Shown here piece after piece: positions 43,680 to 57,148 of a stretch of DNA of 64,000 bases (its first letter is position 1; the number at the start of each line of letters is the position of its first letter). A program made the position numbers and the translations under genes. The DNA lies in the NCBI GenBank assembly GCA_030737835.1, contig JAUJYN010000019.1, positions 952,433-1,016,432 on the forward strand. The letters run 5' to 3'. The notes beneath the pieces are model-generated. The model saw only the letters and a list, made by a program, of their open reading frames with translations, searched no databases and was not told where the DNA came from. Source of the stretch: Acorus gramineus. Lineage: Eukaryota > Streptophyta > Magnoliopsida > Acorales > Acoraceae.

Positions 43680-46371
43680 AAATTTAGTCCTCAAAATTTA
43701 AGGAAACCCAAAGGGAAGACCGAATGTAGCAAGTATCACTCATAGACCTTTTGCTTCCAAGTGGTCTATGCACCAGACTGGCGCTACCGACACACTCTAA
43801 TCAAAGGAACGGTCTTAGCGTGGAGCCACTTCTCATGCTGGTCCTTGACCTCGATCCACTGCTCCACGAACGATAAATCCAGCTCGAGGATGAGGCGGTC
43901 GAACGGAATGACATGAGCAGGATCGTGGACATAACGCCTCAGCCACGAGACAAGGACGACGTCGTGGGCATGAGCCAGCTGTGGGGGGAAAGGCTAGATG
44001 ACAAGCCACCTCCCCAATCCACTCAATGATGAGAACCGGTCCGATGAAGGGCCGACTCAGCTTGCCCCGAACGTCGAAACGGAGGGTGCCCTTAAACCAG
44101 GACACCTTCTCGAAAATATGATCGCCAAACCCAAAGGTAAGCTCCTGGCGACGATGACCTGCGTAGCCCTTCTGTCAGTTCTGGGAGGTGCGGATGCACA
44201 CATGAACCAACCTGGCCACTGCAAGGTCAAATAAATAACTTGTGGCCCCTCCAACTGGCGCTCCTCAACCGTCCCAACACAAGGGAGGTATAAAACTGCG
44301 CCTGTAGAGTGCCTTTTTCAGGTCCATCTGGATGCTCGAATGGCAGTCGTCTTGTAGGCATACCCCAACAAATGGGTGGTGCCTCACCAAACTGCCCTTA
44401 TCATCGAGCACGCAGGCACTTAGCATGTCCTCCAAGGTCAGAATCGTCCTATTGCTTGGCCATTCGTCGGAGGTGAAACGCTGTACTTAGATGGAGGCTC
44501 GCACCAATGCCGGCCAAGGCTGCACCACAACCTCAAAGTAACCCTCGCGTCTCAACTAGAAATAGCGCCAACCGGAGTGCCATGAAGACGAACAATTGTG
44601 TAGGTGGAAACCCACGTCAAGGAGTCCAGAGACTGAATCAGTCAGATTAGGAGGGAAGCGCGGACTTAGTCAGTCAGTCATTGATCACCTAGCCCGCGTT
44701 GCGACACGAACGTGACTTTAGTGAGCCCGCAACAATCCAAGGTAACCCACACGTCCACTAAGGAATCTCGATGGACTGACGCTTTCCACTCAATGATGAT
44801 TCTCGAACTTTGCCTGAGGGCATGCCAACCAGGGAAATAAAGTTACCCATCACTTTCACATCTCGCTACTAGCAATTTCATGGAGGCCCAATAAAACTTT
44901 TGAGATCCACGAAGGCGTCCGGCGCATTCGTCAACCCCGACGGCAGTACTTAAAACTCGTAGTGCCCGAAACGGTCACGAAAGGCCATCTACAGGATGTC
45001 CAACTCCCGGATCTCCAACTTGTGGTACCCTTGTGCGAAGATCGATCTAACAGCAGACACTCGCTCCCAGAGCTGGTCAAATAGATCATCAATTCACAGC
45101 AAGGGGTACCTGATCTTCAACCCTTACGGAAAGATCAAAACAACACCTCAAACAATTAAGTCAAGATTCTGCTCTTCGAGCATGGCTGGCGCTCATGATG
45201 ACACTTACTCGCTTGGTAAGCCGCTCAACTGCACTTAATCCACAAGACACGCAATAAGAGGGTCGTCGAACCTCGACAATCCCTATGGGACGTCATCTAT
45301 CTGATAGGGCGGTTGAGTCCCATCACGAATGTTAGCATCGCGTCTCCTCGTTTACGACCCATGTTGGGGCAAAACGCGACAGTATCGCGAACTGTGCTTC
45401 ACATGCCGCCAGAGATAGGTCGCTCAACTATAACCATTGGAACTCCAGCATCCTGCACTCAATGGGCAGATTCATCACGGGGAGTCCACGCTCTCGACAT
45501 CATCCAGTAGCACTCTCCCGGTGTGGCCTCTTCCTGGTAGCCTCCCAAGCCCACTATCTCTGCCATATGGGCGCACCAACAAGCGTAGTATTTGGGAGCA
45601 CCTCACAGGGCTCTGGCCTCAACTGGGCAGCTACAACACACAATGATATATCAAAGCGACTCCAGATTCCCACTATGGAACCCTGTCCACAAGTGATCGC
45701 CCACCAAGCTGCAATAGGACGCACCCAATCCCTATCGTACACATCACCACTTGCTACAGCACCTTCCAAGTGAGAGGAAAAATCAATCATCAAATAAATG
45801 CTTCTAAGGTATTCCTTGATTGGGAAAAGAACCCCTTGGGAGGGCACCATGAGCTCCCGATATAGGATATCCTGACAACCAAACAAGGAACACGGAGTAC
45901 CCTTGCCTGGGTCTCAACGATGACCCTGCAAGGCCCCTTAATCCTGAGTAGGAAAACTGGAAGAAGACATCACCCCTTAATGAGCAATATGCCGCATCCT
46001 CAAAACTTGAAACTGGCGCTGCACGCGAACTCCATGCTTACCAGCAACACTGATGCACGGGAAAGAAGCTCCATTATCGAGACGCAATACATACCATAGA
46101 AATTTCAACCAATTCATCACTATCATACTACTGGGCTGGAATCTCCTACCCAAGCCTTAATCCCACAACAAGGGATCCAACAACTGACCCTATTCAGTCG
46201 ACCCAGTCGACAACTTAAGGGGGGTCTAGGGGTGGCCACGTCCACGTCCACGTCCACGGATGCGAGGAGGCATGTCAGCAACCTAAGATAAACTTCTAAA
46301 ACAAGAGTACTCGGATGACAATCCTATGACTCATCATCTATACGACTAGACTTAGGCTCTGACAGGACCAG
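43680..46371 (-). pseudogene. Degenerate gag-pol remnants of the minus-strand element
   Basis: Homology to 1-3779 is visible in reverse in several places. Integrase tail and chromodomain flank: about 43830-44110, with the open piece starting SWFKGTLRFDVRGKLS. Integrase core near the SERT block: about 44410-44480. RT around IDDLFDQL and the YYQ block: about 44900-45130. Putative gag/protease text: about 45300-45720. A gag start is suggested at 46273, where the protein begins MPPRIRGRGRGRGH. Large parts (RNase H, most of RT and protease) are missing or unrecognisable. No functional protein is encoded; movement would need enzymes supplied by a relative. Confidence 0.75.
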
Positions 46372-46384
46372 GCTCTGATACCAA
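46372..46384 (-). other. Primer-binding site, initiator-Met tRNA
   Basis: The minus strand reads TGGTATCAGAGCC five bases inside the 5' LTR end. This is the standard plant PBS complementary to the 3' end of tRNA-iMet, where minus-strand cDNA synthesis starts. It fixes the orientation of the element and the LTR boundary at 46390. Confidence 0.93.
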
Positions 46385-46933
46385 CTTTTGTCACACCCCA
46401 GGGCGGCCGTCCCCGAGGCGTGGCAAAAATGAAGTACCAGCTATCAAGTACAAGAGGTCAATAATGACTTCCAATAAACAACAAACAAGCTGGCAAACCA
46501 AAGATAACTGATAACTCAACAAAAAAGCGGGAGCATAAGATATCAACAATGTCAGTAAACCAAAAACATTATTACAGACTCGAATACACAATCACTGTCC
46601 TGTGAGAGCCAAGTCTAGTCTAAATAAAATACAACCTGTGCCACATGCACGATTTACAATACATAAAATGACTCTAGGACTGCTGACAGCCTCGCACTCG
46701 CCACCCGCCGGACAGAACGCTCCACGCACATAAGACCACGCCACAGGGAAGCTCCAGCTCCACGCCCAACACTGCCCCTGAAAAGAAACAGTATGAGAGG
46801 GGTGAGCTACAAGCTCAGTGAGTGGCTGGAAACCAATCACCAATACAACAGTTCAATACTAAAACAATTTCCTTTCAAGGAAAAACATGGGTGGAAACCC
46901 AATGGATAACAAGGTCACGCGGCGGCGCGACCA

Positions 46934-47160
46934 ACCTCGCCCTCACCCTCACTCCCGGAGGATGACTCTTGAGACTTTTGGGGAGAGACCATACCGTTGG
47001 TCGAAGAGACGCATAATTACTGGTCTACACAACTCTACTAGATCACCAACCTCACCCTCACCCTCACTTCCGGAGGGAGACTCTTGGGACTTTTGGGAGA
47101 GACCATACCGTTGGTCGAAGAGACCCGGAATTACTGGTCTACACAACACTACTGGATCAT
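46934..47160 (-). repeat. Tandem duplication inside the 5' LTR
   Basis: Two units of about 112 bp, each with CACCCTCACT, CGGAGG, GAGAGACCATACCGTTGGTC and TACTGGTCTACACAAC, follow each other. Related LTRs have a single copy (for example 39790-39905). The units differ at several bases, so the duplication is not recent. Confidence 0.85.
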
Positions 47161-47283
47161 CTACATCAAGATAACTGCCCAACGATGTCTTTGAACATCG
47201 ACACGCAACCGGACCCAACAACTATGGGAACGGACGAACAACGAATGGGTCACGCGGTGACGTGTCTTCACCTCATCCTCACC

Positions 47284-48085
47284 GGCCTGTCAACGGGTCG
47301 GGTCCGGGTCTGGTCGGGGTGGACCCGGACCCGACCCGTGACAGGACCCGGCGGGTCCGGGTCCAACCCAGGACCCGGCGGGTCCGGAGAAATGTGGACC
47401 CGGACCCGGACCCGTCGGACCCGGGTCGGGTCCGGGTCCGACCCGACCCGGATGGTTGGGTAAAAAAAAAAAAGAAGAGAGAAGAGCTCATGTATTTGTT
47501 TGTCTTATCATTCTATTTGAAATTTTTTGTAATAAAACATTATTGTTAATGAGACTATGTTTGAATATAATTTTATACGATTCAAAAGAAGTAAATGAAT
47601 TATTAAAAACCTAAATAATAAATATAACTAACCTAAACAACATTCAAAACAATATTAACCTAAACAACATTCAAAACAATAAACACTAACATATTAACCT
47701 AAATAATAAACATAAATCATGCAACAAACTAATTAATCATACAAATTCAAATGCTAATAAATTAATTGTAAAAAACAAACCGATTTATAGGCTTGTTATG
47801 ATTATGATTTATGAACTTGTAGATACAAAAATAAGTTAAGTAAGAAATAAAATTATGTATCAACTAATACTAATGGTCTTATAATATATGAACATATATT
47901 AAAAAAAACAGTCGGGTCCAACGGGTCGGGGCGGGGTGGACCCGGACCCGACCCGTTTGTTTGTTCGGGTCCGCCGGGTCGGGTCCAACTCGGGTCGGGT
48001 CCAAATTGGGTCGGGTATATTACACGTGTAATCGGGTCCGGGTCGGGTCGGGTCCGGGTCTGGACCCGACCCGTTGACAGGCCTA
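47284..48085. mobile_element. hAT-like MITE with extreme GGGTCC/GGACCC termini (about 800 bp)
   Basis: Both ends carry GGCCTGTCAACGGGTCGGG in inverted orientation, followed by arrays of GGGTCCGGGTC and GACCCGGACCC that can pair within and between ends over more than 150 bp. The middle (47500-47890) is very AT-rich. The flanking 8-mers TCCTCACC (47276-47283) and TTCTCACC (48086-48093) match at 7 of 8. It lies in the CACCCTCACCC stretch of the host LTR. No transposase. Confidence 0.82.
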
Positions 48086-48158
48086 TTCTCACCCTCACCC
48101 TTTACAGGTGACATAGGACTTTTGAAAAGATTAGACTCCTCTACACCCTTGGTCCACC

Positions 48159-50701
48159 TGTTATATATGTGTCACTTTTTAGCCTTCCGGGCACCTTTGG
48201 GCCATTTCTGGCAGTTTTTCAACTTTTTCTTTTTTCAATCGGAACCGCTAAAATTTTGGACTTTTAGCTATGATCATGAGCTTGAGATCTCCGATTGAAA
48301 ATCTAACTGCACATTATGTATCCTGGCGCTATTTCAAGCCACTCACGAAAATTTCATCGAATTCCGGTAACGTTCAGAATTTGGCAGTTCCGAATCGTAT
48401 CCGGGTTTTGACCAAGTGGGAATGTCAAAGGGGGGCTTGACCAAATGAAGTTTGACCATTGACTTGGTCAATTGGTTTTGTTTGTTTGTGTTGTTGGGTT
48501 GACCTAAAGTCAAACACCAAAAGTGTGTGTGTGTGAGTGTGTGTGTGTGTGTGTGAGTGTGTGTGCCCTAAAGTGGGCGCCCACTTCTTCTTCCCTTCTC
48601 TTCTCTTCTCTTCTCTTCTTTATCTCTCACACACAAAAAGATCCACCTCTCCCTCTTCTTTATTCCCCCCATTAGAGCTAGTAGGAGAAGAAAAAATAGA
48701 AAGCCATTTAAGGGGAAAAGATAGGTAAGCTTGTGATCTATCTTTCCATGGGTTTTGTTTTGGATTTCCCCATTGTTGACCTCCTCTCATGGCTTCCCTT
48801 TTCCCCCCTGTTTTCAGCCATTTTAGGGCTGAGAGTGGTCTTGGTGGTGGTGATTTGGTGTGCAAAGGGCACCCGAGTTCCTCCCTTTGTTCTTCATCTC
48901 TTTGGGTAAGTTTTCCTCCTCCCCTAGCTAGTTTAGATGCTTGTTTAGGGTGTGTGATTGAGTGTGCATCCTTGCCTGGGTGGGGGGGAAGGGGCTCGGG
49001 TGCGCGTGCGGAGTCATCCGCGCGCGTGTGGCGCGCGCAAATGGGCGCGCTGGCGGGTGCGCGCGCGTACGCGCAGTCGCGTGGGCTTGCGCGCGGAGTG
49101 CTGCGCAGGGGCTGTATGTGCGGTGCGCGCGAGCGTGCGCGCGCGCGCGGCAGCGTGCCTGGGCGTGCGGGCAGGGGCGCAGCAGCACGTCTGGGCACGC
49201 CGACAGGGGCGCGACAGTGTGCCCGGGGCGCAAGGGTGCGTGCGTGCGTGCGCATTCGTGCGTGCGCGTGCGGGTGGCCGTGCGTATGGCTGCCCGTGGG
49301 TTTGGGAGGGTGTCAGGGCACTCGGACTCGCGTGCGTACGCGCGTGCTCGCATGCGTGCAGGTCCGTATGCATGCTTGTCCGAGTGTTGGGTATTTCTAG
49401 TAAATTTCTTATTTATTTATGTAGTTTACTCACCATATTGAATGCCTATGTCTTGCAGATCTTGATGGACAGTCACGCAACGACCCGGGCTTCGATGAGT
49501 GGGATAATCCAACCCAGTAGGGAGGCGTTCGATGCACGTAGGCGTGCATTGCCCTCCCCTGGGGCACCATAATTGTATATTAACTTGTGATAATGTAAAA
49601 GCTATGCATGCATGATTAATATGATGTATCCATGCCACCTTAGACTTGTATGCTAGGGATATGCACCCATACATCATGTATAGAGGCCTATGCATGCCTA
49701 GACACCATGCCCCGAACTATGTATGTTTTCCATCTAGTTAATCTAATTAAATAAAAATGAGAGCATATAGTTATAAGCATGCCTTAGATAATATTATAAC
49801 CTCGTTGTTATAATATATGTTTCCCCGCATCTGAGTTATGCGACCTGAAGGAATTCTTGAGAATTCATGACATTAGTAGAGCTACAAATCGGTGTCGATG
49901 GATCCAAGAGGATCGTATCCGTGTGAGTAGACTGTCTTCTCCTTTTGGTTGGATCCGATGTAGGAACTCCGCGGCGTTGGTTGACCTTACAGAGGGCTCC
50001 CGTCCGTAGGTACCTCCGATGTGTCGGACAATACTGATAGTGGGAGTGGACTAGGTGGAGGCTACGAGGGTGGGAGAGGCTACCGGGTGGACCAGGGGTG
50101 GAGAGCGGTCTAGTATGCCCCAAGAGGCCCATGTCACCCCCAGTAAAGGGTGAGGGTGAGGGGGGAGGTGGGTTGGCGATGAAACGACCCACTAGCTTGT
50201 ACAGTTACTCCCGTTTCGGGACTTTAATTATAAAGGTTAATATGAATTGTGATGCATGGGTTGTGCTATTCACTGAGCGTGTGGCTCACCCCTCGCATTT
50301 CTTTTCTTCCAGTTATATCTGAGTCGGATCTAAAGGAGGAGCTCCCTGAGGTACCACAGCAGTAGCGGAGCAGCATCACGTTCTGCGAGTGAGAGGCCAT
50401 CAGCATCCCCTTCTTGATTGTATGTATTGTATTCCATGCTTGGGCACATGCTTGTATTTGGATGTCATTGTATATATTGGCTCTCACAGGACAGTTTGAT
50501 TATGTATCGGGTCTGTAATATGTCTTTGAATTACAGACTCAGTCGTATGAGCTTCCGCTATTTGTATATATTATGTCAGCTACCTTATTGTCTGTGTTGT
50601 CATTTCGATGTTGTTTAGACTGCTTTATTGATCTCCTGTTTAGACGGCTGATATTATGTATACTTGCCACGTATCGGGGACGGCCGCCCTGGGGCATGAC
50701 A
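48159..50701 (+). repeat. Solo LTR, subfamily A (2543 bp)
   Basis: Perfect target duplication CCACC at 48154-48158 and 50702-50706; the empty site GGTCCACCGGTAGCCC is seen in related LTRs (for example about 40086). It starts TGTTATATATGTGTCAC and ends GGGGCATGACA. It is the closest relative of the 3' LTR at 3780-6396, in the same layout: U3 block 48230-48420, donor GGGTAAGT at 48904, GC-rich tract 49000-49350, acceptor TCTTGCAG ending 49458, 36-nt block 49459-49494. Here the second donor is GATGAG instead of GGTGAG. The hairpin is at 49520-49559. Confidence 0.95.
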
Positions 50702-53700
50702 CCACCGGTAGCCCTTTACCCGGGTAGTCTCTACTTGGTATACTCCGTCGATCAATACGCTTCCGAACGCATCGGTGGTACCTACAGATGGGAGCCCTCT
50801 GTCAGGACAGCTTTTCCAATGTCGGGAAGTTCCTACATCGGATCCAATGAAGGGGAGAACGATTTCACACTTGCAATATCATTCGTTAGCCCTCTCCCGG
50901 GTAGCCTCTACCTGGTATACCCCCATGATTAGTACATCTTGCCACATGCATTGATAGTACCTACAGGCGGGGGCCCTCTGTCAGGACAGCTACAACCCGG
51001 GCCGCTTCAACACGGACAACATTGGGAGGAAACACTCCATGTTCACAAAGCGAACCCAATGGAAAAACAACTACTCTCGATAATCACATATCGATGATAT
51101 CAAATAATATTGTACACCCACACGGTTGCGTTGCTCAGACACAAGGGGGGGTTGCCTCTACTCTCACGTAGAAATAATCCCAAGGCAGAGGGAGAGGGCG
51201 AGAGAGAGATCATCATCTCTTGAAGTTGGTCATAGCTTTGCTCCATTAGCATGGGCGCAACAACTACACCACGCCCTCTGAGTCTTATTGCAAGGGGATA
51301 TTAGGCAGGTGCCCGTTATTAACCCAGACTTAATCATGCTGGATATTCTAATTAATATGGTGGGAGTAGTATTACAATACTACCTAAGGCATGCCCTATT
51401 CTATACATCCATACACATTACAGAAATACATGCCCAAACTAGGGGGGCGCATGCGATAGAGTAATCCATATATGGATACAATACATGCAATATAAGCCTA
51501 GCATGCAAGATATCTAACATATTATAGTTTAAGCATGGTCATACTACTTATCTACACAAGTAGTATAGCTACGATGCCCCATCGATGCGCGACGCACGAC
51601 TACGCGCGTCGAGTGCATCTCGAGGGGGGGGGATTGGATCAAACCACTCACCGATACCCGAATCGCCGCTCTTCCAGTCTACGAGATCTGCAAAACACAA
51701 CCAATGATCCATAATTAAAATATGGAACCTCCTATCACACATATAAGCCTACTTCATGAAGACGCTAACCCCTGATACTTCCATATTATCACCCAAGACA
51801 CATGCAAACAACTCCTTGACACTCAATCAAGCAAAACTGCCAAACCTGCTGCAACCAGCCCTACAAATTGATCTGCACAACACCCAATACACTTCCCAAA
51901 ATTATGACATAAAACATGCACATTCCCTGATATGCTGGGATCATAATCCATGAAGACATTAGAACCTAATTTTTCCTCTACAAGCCCGAAACAAATCATT
52001 TCCAGAAGCAGGTCAATTCCTACGCGAATCTGGACAGGCCATGCAAAACTGGTTCTAACTTACACCACAGATATCATAATGACCCCACATTTCATATATA
52101 ACAACTAGACACATAGATGATCATATCATATGAATACATAATCCTAGAAATGTGCCTTTAAATACTAGATTCACTGAGATCTTTAAAATACAGAGTGCTG
52201 CCTTACCAAAACAGGGGGAGGGAAATGGGGAGATGCGGGGTTCTCGACACACCCACGACCACCTCAACCACCACCACCACCTCATCAGCATCTCCTCAAT
52301 CCCTTCATGGCAGAAAACAAGGGTGCAAAGGGGCATGAGAAGGGGATAGAGAGAAGAGAAACAACAACAACAACAACAACACATACTCACCCTTTCTCAC
52401 TCTTTCTTGTGCTTCTTCTTCATCTGTTCCTTCAATTGCTTCTTCCTCCTCCTTCTTCACACAGAAAGGCGAGAAAAAAAGAGACCAAAAGAGGGAGAAA
52501 AGGTGCTCCACGAAATGGGAGAGAGGGGGAGAGAGAGAGAGGGCAAAAATGTCATTTTCATGCCCAAATAGTGTCTAGGGGTGACCATAAGGGGGGGTGA
52601 GGTTAGGGTTAGGCTCACCCACTCACATACCAAAAGACCAAAGGTTTCTTCATCACTAAGAAAGGTGGGGGTAAGGTTACCAAAGGTCACCACATCCTCA
52701 AAATATCTCACACTATTCGACCAATCAGGAACTCTCAAAACCCGGATACGGTTCGGAACTGCATATTTTTCAAAATGTTACCGGAATTCGATGAAATTTT
52801 TATGGGTAGTACGAAACAGTACCAGGACCCATAATATGTAGTTAGATTTTCAATCAGAGTACTCCACCTCCCGCAGGTAGCTAAAAGTTAAAATTTTCGC
52901 GACTCCGATCGAAAAAGAAAAAGACCCTAAATGACCCAGATGTGACCAAGGCTTAACCGAAATGGCTCCTAATGACACATGCATAACAAAGCCTGTCCAG
53001 AATTACTTATCAAGGACGATTTTGTCCTTTCAACCCCCTTTATTTTCATTAAAAGCCCCCTATTTGTTATTGAATCTCTCTCTCTCTCTCTCAAGCAAAA
53101 GAAAGCCATCCGAGGCTTCTTTTTCTCTTCTCTCCCTCTCATGTGTGTGTGTTAGAAGAGAAATAGAAGGAGAAGGTGATGGAGAAGAAGAAGCACTTGA
53201 AGGAAGAGCAAGGTTTGTGTGTGCATATGTTGTGTTGTTGCCTCTTCTTTCTCCTCCTCCTCTAGCTCCCTCATGTATCCCCTGTTTCCCTTCCCCTCTG
53301 GTTCAGCAAGAAGAAGAGAGGCTAAGATTGAGGTGGTGGTAGTGGTGGTGGTGGTCGAGGTGGTCGTGGGCACGCGTGTGAGCTCCCACATCTCCCCTTC
53401 CCTCCCCCTCTCTTGGTAAGCTTTCCCCTCTTCTTTCTACTGGTTTTTTCAGCACATGTGGGTATGTGTGGGTGCTGTTGGGAGAGTGATGTTAGGTGTA
53501 ATTGCTGCTGCACATGAGGTGTTTGTGTTTATGCATGAATGGGGTGGCTTTGTGTTGTAAGTAAGGCAGATTTTCTGTCTCCTTAAGATCCTTGTGAATC
53601 GGGTACCTAGAGGCATATTTTGAGGCTTGTGTCTTCATGTAATATGATCATCTATGTGTCTAGATGTTATATATGAAATTTGGTGTCATTATGATACCTA

Positions 53701-56700
53701 TGTTGTGAGTTAGAAACTGTTTTTGCATGGATTGTCCAGATTCGTGAGGGAATTGACCAGCTTCTAGAAATATTTTATTTTGGGCTTGTAGAAGCAAATG
53801 TTTGAAGTACTCACCCCCTTTTGATGCCCTTGCCTTGCAGATCTTGTTAGTTGGATGCGCGACGACCTGGGTATCGGTGTGCGGTTCGATCCAACCCTTC
53901 TGGAAGTGTTGGATGCACGTAGTCGTGCGTCGCTCATCCGTTGGGCACCCTAACTATGCTACTTATTTAGATGAGTAGTGTGGTCATGTCTTGTTATATA
54001 TGTGTCACTTTTCAGCCTATTGGTCACATTTGGGTCATTTCTAGCCATTTTCCAATTTTTCATTTTTTCAATCGGAGCCGCTAAAATTTTAGACTTTTAG
54101 CTATCTGCGTGAGTTCGAGAACTCCGATTGAAAATCTAACTGCATATTATGAGTCCTGGTGCCATTTAGAGCCACTCATAAAAATTTCATCGAATTCCGG
54201 CAACGTTTTAGAAAATTTGGCAGTTCTGAATCGTATCCGGGTTTTGACCAATTCAAGATTGTCAAAGGGTGACTTTGACCGAGTCAAAGTAGACTTGGAC
54301 CAAGTCAAAGAAGACCATTGACTAGGTCAATGGGTTTTGTTTTTTTTTTTGCTTGGATGAGTTGACTAGGTCAAGTCTCACCAACCCCCTTTTTCACAAA
54401 TAAATGCCTAAGTGTGTGAGTGTGTGTGTGTGCTTGATGTAGGCGTCCCCTTCATCTCCCTCTCCCTCTCACTCTCTCCTTCACTCCCTCTTCTTTTTTT
54501 GTGCTAAATAGAAGTAGAACAAGAAGGAGAAGAAGAAAGACTTAAAAGGAAAAGAGAAGGTATGTGTGTGCAAGCTTTGGGTGTTGTTGTTGTGCTTGAT
54601 TCCCTTCTCTCTAACTCCCTCTCATGCCTCTTCCCCACCCCTGATTTTAGCCAATAAAGGCTTGAGCAAGGCTGAGGAGGGGTGGTGTTGGTGGTGGCGG
54701 TTGCAGTGGTTTCGGTGCGCCAAGGGCACCCGAACACCTCCCCTTTCTTTCCCCTCCATTGGTAAGCTCTCCTCCTCCCTTATCTTTGTTTTAATTGGTT
54801 GTTAGGGCTCTTAGGGTGTTCATGCATGCCTTGCATAGGTGGTAGGCGGTGTGGGAGGGCTGAGGAGGGGGTGGGAGAGGTTTGGACGCGCGCGCGGGGT
54901 CACCCGCGCGCGTGCGTGTGCGTCTGTGAGCGTACGCGTGCGGGGGGCCATGCGTGTGGCTGCCCGAGGGTTCGGGTAGGTGTCGGGGCACTCAGACTCG
55001 CGTGCGTACGTGCGTGCTCGCATGCGTGCTTGTCCGAGTTTTTGGTATTTCTAGTAAATTCCATGTATATTTGTGATGTTACTCACCAAATTTGATGCCC
55101 TTACCTTGCAGATCTCGTCAGATGGGATGCGCGAGGTCCCGGGTAATGGTGAGTGGTTCGATCCAATCCCCCCCCCCCCTTCGGGATGTGCTCGACGCGC
55201 GTAGTCGTGCGTCGCCATCAATGGGGCCCCCTAGCTATACTACTTGTCTAGATAAGTAGTATGGCCATGCTTAAGCTATAATATGTAGATATCTTGCATG
55301 CTAGGCTTATATACATGTATTGTATTCATGTATGAATGATTGTGTTGCATGCGCCCCTCTAGTATGGGCATGTATTTTTGAAATGTGTATGGATGTATAG
55401 AATATGGCATGCCTTAGGTAGTATTGTAATACTACTCCCACCATATTAATTGGAATATCGAACATGATTAAGTCTGGGTTAATAACGGGCACCTGCTTAG
55501 TATTCCCTTGCGATAAGACTCGAGGGCGTGGTGTAGTTGTTACGCCCATGCTAATGGGGCAAAGCTATGACCAGCTTTATGAGATGATGATCTCTCTCGC
55601 CCTCTCCCTCTGAACGAACTGAGTAAGTAGATGCGATTTCCTACTCGACTCAGGTTCGTTTGGAATATTAGCATGCACCTGTTAGTGCGCGAGATCGCGC
55701 TTGACCCTTTCTTTTAAGTTGGTGATATCCAACGCATGCTTAAGTTAGGCTTTGTGTGCTTATGTGATTAATGACCATGTATGCATATTGTATGATTTAT
55801 TATGATGTAAATCTATGATTAGGGAGTATCCCTATGATTAATTGATATGTTATCGTGCATATGGTTCATGCACATAACTAAGATTAAATTCTCCTATAAA
55901 ATATATGCGCATGTTAAAACTAATCAGGCCTATCTGAAATAGGCGTGGGTATGACCCGCTGTCGGGTTGTACCTTATTAGTTAGAGCGCTAGCGATGTAA
56001 TCGCCCCGTGCATCCGAGCGATGCACTCGTTTGGAATTCAGAAGAATTCATTACCTTATCGGTTTTGTTAAGCCGGTAGTGGGGCATTAGGCTAGGCCTA
56101 CCCGTGCTAGGCGTGTATATGAACCACCTGTTGGGTTATGTGCCTTGGGATTATTTATGCGTGAGAGCAGGGGCAACCCCCTTGTGTCCGAGCGACGCAA
56201 CTGTGTGGGAGTACAGTAGTATTCGATATCTCGATAAGTGATTATCGAGAGTAGTTGCTTTTCCATTGGGTTCCTTTGCGAACATGGAATGTTTACTCCC
56301 AATGTCGTCCGTGTTAAAGAGGGCCGGGTTGTAGCTGTCCTGACAGAGGGCTCCCATCCGTAGGTACCACCGATGCGTTCGGGAGCGTATTGATCGTGGG
56401 AGTGTACCAAGTATACGCTACCTGGGAGAGGGTAACGAATGATATTGCGAGTGTGGAATAGTTCTCCCCTTCGTTGGATCTAATGTAGGAACTCCCCGGT
56501 ATTGGAAAAGCTGTCCTGATAGAGGGCTCCCATCCGTAGGTACCACCGATGCATTCGGAAGCGTACTGATCGTGGGAGTATACCAGGTAGAGGCTACGCG
56601 GGGGAAAGGGCTACCGGTGGACCAAGGGTGTAGAGCAGTCTAAGTCTCTTCCAAAAGTCCCAAGAGTCTCCCTCCGGTAGTGAGGGTGAGGATGAGGTGA

Positions 56701-57148
56701 AGACACGTCACCTCGCGACCCATTCGTTGTTCGTTCGTTCCCATAGTTGTTGGGTGTCTCGTATCGATGTTCAATGACATCGTTGGGCAGTTATCTTGAG
56801 GTTGATGATCCGTAGTGTTGCGTAGACCAGTAATCCCGGGTCTCCTCGACCAACGGTATGGTCTCTACCTAAAAGTCCCAAGAGTCTCCCTCCGGGAGTG
56901 AGGGTGACGGTGAGGTTGGTCGCGCAGCCGCGTGACCCTGTTATCCATGGGTTTCCACCCATGTTTACTTAAAAGGGAATTGTTGTAGTATTGAACTGTT
57001 GTATGGTGATTGGTTTCTAGCCACTCACTGAGCTTGTAGCTCACCCCTCGCATAATGTTTCTTCTCAGGGGCAGTGTTGGGCGTGGAGCTGAAGCTTTCC
57101 TGTGGGGAGGTCTTATGGGCGTGGAGCGTTCTTCCGGCGGGTGGCGAG

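Larger units (their letters stand above)
38730..52988 (-). mobile_element. Minus-strand Ty3/gypsy element with reduced internal region
   Basis: Reading from high to low coordinates: 5' LTR (52988 to 46390, with two inserts), primer-binding site (46384-46372), gag-to-integrase remnants (46371-43680), polypurine tract (43679-43664) and a truncated 3' LTR (43663 to 38730, with a solo LTR inside). PBS and PPT are well preserved while the 2.7 kb inner part is far shorter than the more than 3.7 kb of coding region in the relative at 1-3779, and is badly decayed. Its left end was removed by a deletion, so the target duplication cannot be checked; the right flank begins AAGCC. Confidence 0.85.
46390..52988 (-). 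repeat. 5' LTR of the minus-strand element with two nested inserts
   Basis: Ends TGTCACACCCCAGGG at 46390 and CATAACA at 52988. Removing the hAT-like MITE (47284-48085) and the solo LTR (48159-50701) with their duplications leaves about 3.24 kb that aligns with the other long LTRs. It keeps the acceptor CTTTTCAG/GGGCA (about 46775), the hairpin (51583-51620), GTGAGTGG and the 36-nt block (51652-51687), the acceptor TTTTGCAG, and the U3 block (about 52740-52920). The leader region (52200-52510) is rich in CCACC and GGAGAG motifs. Confidence 0.87.

Noticed and set aside
55920..56060. Short hairpins around GACCCGCTGTCGGGT resembling tRNA arms
   Set aside because: No full cloverleaf, anticodon arm or CCA-side pairing could be set; they are recurring LTR palindromes.
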